The notes under the pieces: model-generated
Told to the model about the DNA's origin: nothing
The model's input: the letters and a program-made list of their open reading frames with translations, nothing else
The model's database searches: none
Shown here: positions 1 to 6,012 of the stretch, one piece after another
Position numbering within the stretch: the stretch's first letter is position 1
Layout of the letters: each line of letters opens with the position of its first letter
Source of the DNA: a virus
Length of the DNA stretch: 43,876 nucleotides
Reading direction: 5' to 3' (one strand)
Virus record (IMG/VR): IMGVR_UViG_3300010396_000025
Span: 1-43,876 of that record
Made by a program: the position numbers and the translations under genes

Positions 1-107
1 AGACAATAAAGACCGAACTCGCCGAAGCCAAGAACTGGCTCGCCCAACTCAAAGACCAACGTGACAAAGCACTCGCTGAACGCACGTCGAATGGGAAATT
101 GTCTTGA
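1..107 (+). CDS. 3' end of the junction-spanning coiled-coil/zinc protein (duplicate fragment)
   Basis: These bases are the last 35 codons of the gene complete at the right end of the window, ending at the TGA at 105-107. The fragment encodes a charged, Ala/Glu/Lys-rich helix of coiled-coil type. It has no start because the contig begins inside the gene; it is not a separate gene but the same one seen across the circular junction. Confidence 0.9.
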   Translation, partial: TIKTELAEAKNWLAQLKDQRDKALAERTSNGKLS

Positions 108-123
108 GCGGAGGACACCCAGA
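1..123. repeat. Direct terminal repeat, left copy (circular overlap)
   Basis: Identical over 123 bases to the right end of the window. The copy falls inside a coding sequence and runs through its stop codon, so the gene is whole only at the right end. This is what a circular or circularly permuted molecule looks like when an assembler leaves an overlap; a true packaging terminal repeat cannot be excluded from sequence alone. Confidence 0.97.
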
Positions 124-253
124 TATATTCGTAATCGTGACCGCGCCGGAGAACGCGACCGATGCGGAGCTGCAATCGCTGGCCGAAACCGAGGCGATGG
201 CGAAAACCTACATTTGGTCGAAAAAGCGAGTGCGGCCTAACGAAAAAAGCTGA
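104..253 (+). CDS. Small hypothetical protein, 49 aa, TTG start
   Basis: A 49-codon reading frame opens with TTG overlapping the TGA of the preceding gene by three bases, the coupled arrangement seen throughout this genome. The product begins SGGHPDIFVIVTAPENATD and continues as a charged helix rich in Ala and Glu, ending in a basic tail (WSKKRVRPNEKS). Upstream GGGA gives a weak ribosome-binding site. No family is recognised. The start is uncertain because no ATG lies near; the even spacing between genes and protein-like composition are the main support. Confidence 0.5.
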   Translation: MSGGHPDIFVIVTAPENATDAELQSLAETEAMAKTYIWSKKRVRPNEKS

Positions 254-275
254 ATGAATCGTTGATGAAATAATT

Positions 276-434
276 ATGAGATGGTTTTTTAAATTCAAGG
301 TCTATCGAGCAGGCTGTGAGACGTTCGATGTCGGACATGTCTGCTGCGGAAGCCACTCAGAGGCGTTCGAGCTTGTGCGCAAGACTTGGGGCGGAGACTG
401 GAAATTGATTCCGAATGGAATTGAACAAGTATGA
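276..434 (+). CDS. Small hypothetical protein, 52 aa
   Basis: An ATG frame of 52 codons ends in TGA overlapping the next gene's ATG (ATGA at 431-434), which supports translation. The product starts MRWFFKFKVYRAG, has a Cys-Cys pair in the middle (VCCGSHSEAF) and ends in a Trp/Gly-containing segment (RKTWGGDWKLIPNG). It resembles small phage proteins of single alpha/beta type but I do not recognise a family. Confidence 0.55.
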   Translation: MRWFFKFKVYRAGCETFDVGHVCCGSHSEAFELVRKTWGGDWKLIPNGIEQV

Positions 435-748
435 AAACTAAAAAAGAATGTTTCTCAATAACACCCGCTCCTGGTATTGGTGAAGCAGAATCCATGCGGC
501 CAGAAATAAATCTTCAATCTACTGAGACGGATGGAAAACAAGATGATCAAATCATCTGTTGCGGATATGTGCCAGTAGTGCTGATTAAAATGTTTGGTCC
601 ACTAATCTTCGCGGATATCCGTATCCGGGCCGAATCAAAAACGTGTGAATGGATAGTCGAGCGCCAAAGAATAGACACCATGCAATGGATTGAGGTTATC
701 CGAATACCTGGACAAGTCGAAGATGAATTTGATGATACAACTACATGA
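431..748 (+). CDS. Hypothetical protein, 105 aa
   Basis: The frame is coupled at both ends: its ATG overlaps the previous stop and its TGA overlaps the next ATG at 745. The N-terminal 40 residues are polar and likely disordered. The C-terminal half (from CCGYVPVVLIKMFG) alternates hydrophobic and polar residues like a beta-rich fold and ends in an acidic tail (EDEFDDTTT). It sits directly before the DUF1376 replication protein. No function can be assigned. Confidence 0.65.
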   Translation: MKTKKECFSITPAPGIGEAESMRPEINLQSTETDGKQDDQIICCGYVPVVLIKMFGPLIFADIRIRAESKTCEWIVERQRIDTMQWIEVIRIPGQVEDEFDDTTT

Positions 749-1128
749 ACCCCGATGACTACATGCCGTTTTTCTGGCCCAAGTTCTGGGAGGCTGTCAA
801 GAGCTGGCCATACTCGGCCATAGTCGCCTACCAGAAAGCCCTGACCCACTATTGGTTTCATCTTAAATGCAAAGGTCTGCCGGATGACTCCGAGAAGCTC
901 CGAAAGATTTGTGAGACCGATAAAGATGACTGGGATGAAGTCTGCGGGCTGGTCTTTGATAACGACGAGTTTTTCAGGCAGGACTCGTCCGGCCTCTGGA
1001 GGCAGAAGAAAGCGGATAAGGAATGGGCTGTTTGCCTTGAAAAGATTAAGTTTAACAAGGCCCGCGCTGCTGCTGGTGGCCGGGCAAACAAGGCCAATTG
1101 GGAGGCCCGCAGGAAGCTTGAAGCATAG
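745..1128 (+). CDS. DUF1376 (YdaU-like) phage replication-region protein
   Basis: The 127-residue product follows the DUF1376 pattern: a hydrophobic start with aromatic residues (YMPFFWPKFWEAV), a helix ending in HYWFHLKCKGLPDD, then a W..V segment with DEFF and a GLWRQKKADKEW stretch. DUF1376 proteins are found in phage replication modules and resemble the DNA-binding N-terminus of initiators such as phage O-type proteins; the precise activity is not established. This copy is short and ends in a basic, Ala/Arg-rich tail (KARAAAGGRANKANW). Its last codons merge into a tandem-repeat array that may be the origin. Start chosen for the ATGA overlap with the upstream stop. Confidence 0.75.
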   Translation: MNPDDYMPFFWPKFWEAVKSWPYSAIVAYQKALTHYWFHLKCKGLPDDSEKLRKICETDKDDWDEVCGLVFDNDEFFRQDSSGLWRQKKADKEWAVCLEKIKFNKARAAAGGRANKANWEARRKLEA

Positions 1129-1172
1129 CTTGAAGCATAGCTTCAAGATAGCTTGTGGGCTAGCTTGGCGGT
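1115..1172 (+). repeat. Tandem 11-12 bp repeats, candidate origin iterons
   Basis: Five consecutive units begin AGCTTG or AGCTTC: two identical copies of AGCTTGAAGCAT (1115-1126, 1127-1138), then AGCTTCAAGAT, AGCTTGTGGGCT and AGCTTGGCGGT, and a partial AGCT at 1173. The array straddles the stop codon of the DUF1376 gene. Lambdoid phages carry origin iterons inside their initiator gene next to an AT-rich tract, and the same arrangement is seen here. Confidence 0.75.
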
Positions 1173-1262
1173 AGCTACTAATAGATAAGGCGGAAAAAAG
1201 AAGAGTAGAATAGTAGTAATAGAATAAGGATAATGATTATGGATAATAGAATAAGTCTCTTG
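1173..1262. other. AT-rich purine-biased tract beside the iterons (candidate unwinding element)
   Basis: The 90 bases after the repeat array are strongly AT-rich and purine-biased on the top strand, built from short TAGTA, AATAG and GGATAAT runs. Such a tract next to iterons is typical of a DNA unwinding element. It also carries the AAGGA ribosome-binding site and start of the next gene. The assignment is inference from position and composition. Confidence 0.4.
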
Positions 1263-1511
1263 GAGAAAACTATCTGGTTATGGTTAACTGGAGGAGTTAA
1301 TCAAGGGTTAAGGTTTAAGAGGCCAAGCCCGCCGGCTTATGATATGGCGTGGGCTTGGCTTATGAAGCAACCGCCCAAAACCTTCTGCGCTGTCCGGCTT
1401 AGGTCGAAGGCTTATCGCATTGCCGGAGTAGCTAATAGCACCCTTAGCGCAGAGTATGCTTTAAACGACGTGGCTGGGCTTATGGGCGATTCAAATGGGG
1501 AAAGGGTATGA
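1239..1511 (+). CDS. Hypothetical protein, 90 aa
   Basis: I choose ATG 1239 over the in-frame ATG 1233 because AAGGA then lies eight bases upstream instead of two. The product has a hydrophobic N-terminal helix (LLEKTIWLWLTGGVNQG), a central helix with AWAWLMKQPPK and a basic stretch (RLRSKAYRIAG). The stop overlaps the next ATG. It follows the DUF1376 gene and the putative origin, so a role in replication such as loader or accessory factor is possible, but no family is recognised. Confidence 0.6.
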   Translation: MDNRISLLEKTIWLWLTGGVNQGLRFKRPSPPAYDMAWAWLMKQPPKTFCAVRLRSKAYRIAGVANSTLSAEYALNDVAGLMGDSNGERV

Positions 1512-1642
1512 GACTAAGGTTTGGAAATCAAAATGACTTAAATCGAATCCTGGGCGGTCCGGGGAAAAGGAATCTTTTTAGGGTTTTGGGTCAGCTAGAT
1601 ATTTATAAACTCCCGTCCTCTGCCGCTGCGCCAATTTTTTAA
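1508..1642 (+). CDS. Small hypothetical protein, 44 aa
   Basis: The ATG overlaps the previous TGA (ATGA) and a GGGGAAAGGG run upstream gives a purine-rich ribosome-binding site. The 44-residue product is basic (MRLRFGNQNDLNRILGG, then GKRNLFRVLGQ) with an Ala/Pro C-terminus. It is too short to classify; coupling to the upstream gene is the main evidence that it is translated. Confidence 0.45.
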   Translation: MRLRFGNQNDLNRILGGPGKRNLFRVLGQLDIYKLPSSAAAPIF

Positions 1643-1663
1643 CCAAAAGCTAAATCAAACAAA

Positions 1664-1939
1664 ATGAACACACCACCAATCGAACTAATCGCTACGGAAC
1701 TCCAGCGTCAGCAATTAAAATATAATCCAGAACATGACGACCAGCATGCTCAATGCGAACTCCTCGCAGCCGCAGCCAACTATATGTTCTACGGCGCGAC
1801 CTGCGATGTTCCAGGCCTCGATGGAATTCCGTATCCTTTCGAGGATGATCTTCTTCCGCGTCAGTATCGCATTGATAACCTCGTCTGTGCAGCATCCTTA
1901 ATCTGCGCCGAGATTGCGCGGCTTCAGAGGTTGAAATAG
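1664..1939 (+). CDS. Conserved phage protein of the EHDDxH...ELxxAA type, 91 aa
   Basis: The product contains YNPEHDDQHAQCELLAAAA, then PYPFEDDL and LVCAASLICAEIARLQRL. This matches a very common phage and prophage family in which a (W/Y)(T/N)PEHDD.H..GEL..AA segment is followed by a Pro/Trp loop and a C-terminal helix with LI.AEI.RL. Members resemble the N-terminal part of dATP/dGTP diphosphohydrolase-type proteins, but their biochemistry is largely unproven. The start follows an A-rich leader (TCAAACAAA). The stop TAG shares its G with the first palindrome copy. I am confident of the family resemblance, not of a nucleotide hydrolase role. Confidence 0.7.
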   Translation: MNTPPIELIATELQRQQLKYNPEHDDQHAQCELLAAAANYMFYGATCDVPGLDGIPYPFEDDLLPRQYRIDNLVCAASLICAEIARLQRLK

Positions 1940-1954
1940 TAACCTTAAAGTTAC
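1939..1954. repeat. 16-bp palindromic element, copy 1 (intergenic)
   Basis: GTAACCTTAAAGTTAC flanked by A and C, matching the family RGTAACYTTAARGTTACY. It begins on the last base of the upstream stop codon and ends six bases before the small terminase ATG. Confidence 0.95.
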
Positions 1955-1960
1955 CAATTT

Positions 1961-2407
1961 ATGCCACGCAAACGAACAGGCAACGTAGCCACGACGGTCA
2001 ACGGATGGGCGGTAGAGCTGGCCATAGACCAGCAGACCATCCAGCGCAGGTTGACCAAATACGGGATGCCACCAAAACCCCTTGTGCTGTATTCTGCGCG
2101 GGATGTCTTTGCAGCCATCCATGGAGACCGGGAGGCGATGCTTCTGCGCAAGGCAACTGCCGAGGCCGAACAGCTGGAGCGGGAGAATCTGGAGGCTGAA
2201 AAGATTCTGGTGAACGTGGCCGAGCTTGAGCCGAGAGTCTGGGGCGAAATCCTTCTGCCCATCAAAGTCGAGGTTGACCTGGTGGCTGACAAGCTGGCGG
2301 CTCTGGTCAATCCAGAAAACCCGGACGCAGCCCACAAGATTCTGACCGAGTGGTCGGAGCAGGTGATAAAACAAATCAACGAAAAGAAACCAGCAAAGAA
2401 AAAGTAA
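1961..2407 (+). CDS. Terminase small subunit (Nu1-like)
   Basis: The 148-residue product has an N-terminal winged-HTH-like segment (NGWAVELAIDQQTIQRRLTK, about residues 13-32), a glycine/proline turn, then a long charged helix (AEAEQLERENLEAEK) and a Lys-rich end. This layout, DNA-binding head plus helical oligomerisation region, fits the small subunit that recognises viral DNA and delivers it to the large terminase. It sits directly upstream of the large subunit. The gene is bracketed by two palindrome copies, and its TAA stop lies inside the second. Sequence identity to Nu1 cannot be judged here; position and domain layout carry the call. Confidence 0.75.
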   Translation: MPRKRTGNVATTVNGWAVELAIDQQTIQRRLTKYGMPPKPLVLYSARDVFAAIHGDREAMLLRKATAEAEQLERENLEAEKILVNVAELEPRVWGEILLPIKVEVDLVADKLAALVNPENPDAAHKILTEWSEQVIKQINEKKPAKKK

Positions 2408-2419
2408 CCTTAAAGTTAC
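2404..2419. repeat. 16-bp palindromic element, copy 2 (provides a stop codon)
   Basis: GTAACCTTAAAGTTAC again. Its second to fourth bases are the TAA stop of the small terminase gene, and it ends four bases before the TTG start of the large terminase. Confidence 0.95.
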
Positions 2420-2423
2420 CATT

Positions 2424-4334
2424 TTGAAAACCTCCACCGACAAATTCTTTCAAGTCCTGCTGGACCGGTTCTGTCAAACCAGGTCGAAGGTGCCAGCCTC
2501 GACCTGGTGTGAGGAGCATCTGAACCTGAACGAGCCGAAGATTAAGGGCCGGTTCAGTTTCAGTGGGCGTGAATATCTACGCGAGGTTGTGGACGCATGG
2601 GGAGTCCTTCCGCAATCTTTGCGCGGCGGTAAGAACTTTATCTTTGTCGGTGGAACCGGAGTCGGAAAGACCATAGCCACGGTTGGAGGTCTTTGCCATC
2701 GTATCGGAACCTGGCCCATGCGGGCACTGGTGGTGAAGCCGACATCTGGAGGGCCGGCCGGTGCCCGTTCATTTTCAAAGACCAGGCTTGGAAAAACCAT
2801 CAGGTCAACAAAAGTTCTGGCCGATAAAATTCCACAAGGCGTGGACCGCTATGACTTCTCGACCATGCAGATGATTATCAATGGTTCGGTGATAGACCTG
2901 ACCGGAAGCAATTCAGTTGGGCAGTTGGGGGAGAACCGTTGCGACGTGGTGCTTCAGGACGAGATTGATAAATACCCAACCCAGTCGGAGGACTCGAAGG
3001 AAGCCAGCCCGATAGTCCTGGCCGATGAGCGCATGAAGAACGTCATCGGCGCGCGCGCTTACAAGATGTCCACACCGACCCTGCCGACGGTCGGGATTTG
3101 GGCGCATTTCAAAAACACAGACATGCGGCGTAGGTTTCTCCCGTGCCCGCATTGCAAGGATTTTGTTGTCCTTGCCTGGTCCAAGCGGTTCTCAGTCTTC
3201 GAGCCAACCGGAAACGAAGCCTATGTCCATTGGGACACGGAAGCAAAGGTGAATGGAATCTGGGATTATGACCGAGTTGAAAAGTCCGCGCACTATGTCT
3301 GCCCGCATTGCCAGGGAAAGATTCGGAACATCCACGTTGCCCAGATGGACCATTTCGGAAAATGGGTGGCGACGGCCAAGAATCCTTTGCCCGGAGAAAT
3401 CGGATGGCATCTTCCGTCGCTCTATTCCACTTCACCCGATTGCGCAGTCGGCAAGCTCGCGGTCAAGTTTCTGAAAGCCAAGCGCAGCCCAGAAGGCGTG
3501 AAGGGTTTCATTAATTCAGATTTGGCCGAACCGGATATGCAGCAGGACATGAAGGTGGATAAAATAGGAACGGCTGCGCGCCAGATTGAAATAACGCAGG
3601 AATGGCTGAACCTGATGACTGTGGATTATCAGCAGAACGCACCATACTTCTGGGCCATGATTCGGGCTTGGGATGGAAAGGACAAATGCCACGGATTGGC
3701 TTACCGGGCACTTCATCAATGGTATGAACTCGACGAGCTTCAAAAAGAGTTCAAGATTATTCCGCAGGCCGTGGCGATTGACATCGGATTCGACCAGGCC
3801 GAGGTTTTTAAAAACTGCGCGGATATTAAATCAGTCAACCGTTGCAACCTGCTCGAAGCCCAGCAGGACGCCCTGCCATTATGCGATGGTTGGTCCCCCA
3901 TGAAGTCGTATGGGGGAAAGAGACTATACAGGGAGGAGGAGACCGGACTGTTCCTTCCGTATCGTCTGCGCAAAAATGTTGACCCGTATGCTGGAACCGA
4001 GCTTGCAGCCAAGATGCAGATTGAGGTTATCGAATTTCTGAATGATGTATTCGAGGACATGATGGAAAACATCCGGCTTGGAAAGTCCGGTCTTCAATGG
4101 ACGATTGCGCCGGAGGTGGACACCGAGGAATATCACAAACACATGGCCGGAAAGAAACGGGTGTATTCCAAGAAAGACCCAAGGCAGTATTCCTGGGAGC
4201 GAATCCGGTCTGGATATGCCGACCACATTCACGCCTGCGAAGTCATGCAGTTGGTTCTGGCCTTCCGGTTGCAGTTGATAAGTTTTGACGCGATTCAGAC
4301 CAAGAAAAAAGAAAATGAAAATTCCACCACCTAG
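2424..4334 (+). CDS. Terminase large subunit, gpA family
   Basis: ATPase-nuclease motor that packages DNA into the prohead. The 636-residue product has the Walker A GGTGVGKT (76-83), Walker B DVVLQDE (174-180) and a coupling DKYP segment just after it. Two CPHC pairs (about 237 and 291) form the zinc-binding element seen in GpA-type terminases, and a C-terminal nuclease region includes IDIGFDQAEV and a GYADHIHACEV end. Length is normal for the family. The start is TTG, as no ATG lies near the conserved N-terminal region (STWCEEHLNL). No clear Shine-Dalgarno is present; the palindrome copy 2 fills the ribosome-binding region. The 3' end overlaps the PP-loop gene by 20 bases. Confidence 0.93.
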   Translation: MKTSTDKFFQVLLDRFCQTRSKVPASTWCEEHLNLNEPKIKGRFSFSGREYLREVVDAWGVLPQSLRGGKNFIFVGGTGVGKTIATVGGLCHRIGTWPMRALVVKPTSGGPAGARSFSKTRLGKTIRSTKVLADKIPQGVDRYDFSTMQMIINGSVIDLTGSNSVGQLGENRCDVVLQDEIDKYPTQSEDSKEASPIVLADERMKNVIGARAYKMSTPTLPTVGIWAHFKNTDMRRRFLPCPHCKDFVVLAWSKRFSVFEPTGNEAYVHWDTEAKVNGIWDYDRVEKSAHYVCPHCQGKIRNIHVAQMDHFGKWVATAKNPLPGEIGWHLPSLYSTSPDCAVGKLAVKFLKAKRSPEGVKGFINSDLAEPDMQQDMKVDKIGTAARQIEITQEWLNLMTVDYQQNAPYFWAMIRAWDGKDKCHGLAYRALHQWYELDELQKEFKIIPQAVAIDIGFDQAEVFKNCADIKSVNRCNLLEAQQDALPLCDGWSPMKSYGGKRLYREEETGLFLPYRLRKNVDPYAGTELAAKMQIEVIEFLNDVFEDMMENIRLGKSGLQWTIAPEVDTEEYHKHMAGKKRVYSKKDPRQYSWERIRSGYADHIHACEVMQLVLAFRLQLISFDAIQTKKKENENSTT

Positions 4335-5169
4335 AAAACAAGATAAAATTATATTTCCAACTGACAGACTGATTGAGGTCTTTTCATCTGGAGGAGGAAC
4401 TCAATCAATAGCTGCTCAGGTTTTAGTGCTACAAGGCAAACTGCGCAGGCCTGATATTATTGTAATTGCAGATACCGGCAGAGAAATGCCGACAACTTGG
4501 AATTATTTTAATGAAGTAACTCTGCCGGCTTTTCAGAAAACGGGTATTCCGATATTTAGGGTTAAGTCTTCTGAGTGGTCGTATAAATGCTATACTAACG
4601 GAGGAGCATTTACAGAGCCGACAAAGGAAGGCGTTGATTCACATCTTCAAATTCCGGCATTCTCAAACATAAACGGAGCTGTTTCAAAACTGAAGCCGTT
4701 TTGTTCTAAGGCATGGAAGCGGGAGGCAATTCAAAGATTTCTTTCAATAAAATTTGGAATCAAGCGAAGTAAATATAAAACCTGGATTTGTTTTTCTATT
4801 GACGAAACTAACAGAGTTTTAAGAATGAAGGAAGGCGGAGACTTCAAAAAAGGATTGGTTTATTTTCCGCTCGTTGATTTGATGATTAAACGTCAGGATG
4901 CGATTCAAATTGTAAAAAAGTTTGGATGGCCAGAGCCTCCAAGGTCAAGGTGCTTTGATTGCCCAAATCAAACAGATTATGAGTGGACAGAAGTGGCCGA
5001 AAACTTTCCAAAAGAATTTAAGAGTGCGTGCGACAGGGACGACTATATTAGGACGAGAGATAAAAATGCTTTTCTTCACTCTACTCTTACGCCGTTAAGG
5101 TCTGTTGACCTTTCAAAAAAGGATGATTTGTTTAGCGGAGGGTGCCCGTCTGGAGAATGCTTTTTATGA
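4315..5169 (+). CDS. PP-loop ATPase (PAPS-reductase/adenine nucleotide hydrolase-like)
   Basis: The PP-loop SGGGTQS lies at residues 25-31 after strand EVFS. It is followed by IIVIADTGREMP (48-59), the characteristic second motif of PAPS-reductase-like enzymes that activate a substrate by adenylation. C-terminal cysteines (RCFDCPNQ and the terminal GGCPSGECFL) could bind metal. Phage enzymes of this superfamily act in sulfur transfer or nucleobase modification; the substrate here is unknown. I take ATG 4315 rather than TTG 4285, leaving a 20-base overlap with the terminase. The gene is visibly more AT-rich than its neighbours, with many A-ending codons, suggesting later acquisition. Other possibilities are DndC-like or a stand-alone sulfurtransferase. 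Confidence 0.8.
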   Translation: MKIPPPRKQDKIIFPTDRLIEVFSSGGGTQSIAAQVLVLQGKLRRPDIIVIADTGREMPTTWNYFNEVTLPAFQKTGIPIFRVKSSEWSYKCYTNGGAFTEPTKEGVDSHLQIPAFSNINGAVSKLKPFCSKAWKREAIQRFLSIKFGIKRSKYKTWICFSIDETNRVLRMKEGGDFKKGLVYFPLVDLMIKRQDAIQIVKKFGWPEPPRSRCFDCPNQTDYEWTEVAENFPKEFKSACDRDDYIRTRDKNAFLHSTLTPLRSVDLSKKDDLFSGGCPSGECFL

Positions 5170-5354
5170 CCCCACCCCTTTCCCTGCGCCAGGAACAAAT
5201 CATCCACCTGATTTCCCACGGCCTGACAGACAAGGCGATTGCGGCCAGGCTTGGGATAGCTGAGGCTACCGTGGGGCACCATGTGACCGAGGCATTAAAG
5301 AAGCTTGGAGCGCATAGCCGGTCTCACGCTGTGCGCCGTAGGTATCTTAAGTAA
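5166..5354 (+). CDS. Stand-alone LuxR/GerE-type HTH protein, 62 aa
   Basis: Almost the whole product is one LuxR-type DNA-binding domain: LSLRQEQIIHLISHGLTDKA (5-24), then AARLGIAEATVGHHVTEAL with the recognition helix at about 34-47, and a basic C-terminus (SRSHAVRRRYLK). There is no receiver or ligand domain, so it would act as a small dimeric regulator. Translation is coupled to the PP-loop gene by ATGA. It ends the leftmost block, just before an AT-rich control region and terminator-like hairpin, so it could regulate the late operon that follows. LuxR-type dimers bind palindromes of about 18-20 bp, the size of the repeated palindrome in this genome. Confidence 0.85.
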   Translation: MTPPLSLRQEQIIHLISHGLTDKAIAARLGIAEATVGHHVTEALKKLGAHSRSHAVRRRYLK

Positions 5355-5550
5355 AGAGAAGGTTACTTTGTGAATTTTAACTTAGGTTAAGTATCTGTGG
5401 TTGAATACCTTATGCCTATATAATTTATAAGATATTGATTTTTAGATACTTACTAAAGTAATTAAAAATTTAGTAACTTGCTCTTTACCTTTTTTGGGCT
5501 GGAGCTTTTGTCTAGCTACCAAGTTTTTTTTTCTGGCCTAGACTAGACTC
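5355..5550 (+). promoter_or_regulatory. AT-rich intergenic control region before the head genes
   Basis: This 196-bp gap is the most AT-rich stretch of the left arm. It holds a perfect TATAAT hexamer at 5419-5424 without a convincing -35 at 17 bp, an 8-bp inverted repeat (TTACTAAA 5450-5457 with TTTAGTAA 5469-5476), and a terminator-like hairpin at 5500-5532. It separates the terminase block from the portal/capsid operon and is the likely place for late-gene control. Promoter strength is not judged. Confidence 0.5.
5500..5532 (+). terminator. Probable rho-independent terminator
   Basis: TGGAGCT (5500-5506) pairs with AGCT-A-CCA (5514-5521), leaving one bulged A and a seven-base loop, followed by a run of nine T (5524-5532). 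The stem is short, so strength is uncertain. It lies upstream of the head operon, and readthrough or antitermination here would matter for late expression. Confidence 0.5.
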
Positions 5551-6012
5551 GTGGACATTAGTGTAGAAAAACTACAATTTTTTCTTGAGACGGCCTGGGT
5601 CAACGCGCCGAAGGATGCCAATACCCTGCGCGACCAGATGTTCACCTACGAGACCACTGCACGGAATCTGGCCAGGGGCGGTTCAATCGGTTCGGTTTCC
5701 AAGAATAATGCTTCTCATTCTTATCGCGGTCCAGGTCTCGGAACTTACACACCGGACCAGCTCGGTGATGCGTGGCGGATGCTCATAAATTTCTACGAAG
5801 ATTCTCTGCGCTGGGTCAAGTGGGCGATTCTGAATCCTCCGACACCGCTTCCTGATTGGTGGCCGGTGGCTCCTCCAGATGGAGATTATGACCCGGCTAC
5901 TTATGCAGCAATGAAATGGAAGCTGAAAGGCTGCACAGAATATCAAACTGACCTTTCTGATTTGCGGCTTCACCCGACCCTTGGAAATGGGAGCTTTGTC
6001 CAGACATGGTAA
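5551..6012 (+). CDS. Small head protein in gpW position, 153 aa
   Basis: A GTG-started product with an N-terminal helix (VEKLQFFLETAWVN), a conserved-looking Gly/Ser stretch (ARGGSIGSVSKNNASHSYRG) and a Trp/Pro-rich C-terminal half. It sits between terminase and portal, the place of the head-completion protein gpW in lambda. That position, plus the SVSKN...SY segment resembling small head-tail joining proteins, suggests a capsid role, but the length exceeds gpW and I cannot prove homology. The stop overlaps the portal start by seven bases. Confidence 0.6.
   Translation: MDISVEKLQFFLETAWVNAPKDANTLRDQMFTYETTARNLARGGSIGSVSKNNASHSYRGPGLGTYTPDQLGDAWRMLINFYEDSLRWVKWAILNPPTPLPDWWPVAPPDGDYDPATYAAMKWKLKGCTEYQTDLSDLRLHPTLGNGSFVQTW

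Noticed and set aside
5361-5480. Degenerate palindrome copies near GGTTAC and AGTAAC in the 5.4-kb gap
   Set aside because: Half-sites occur but spacing and symmetry do not match the nine clear copies.
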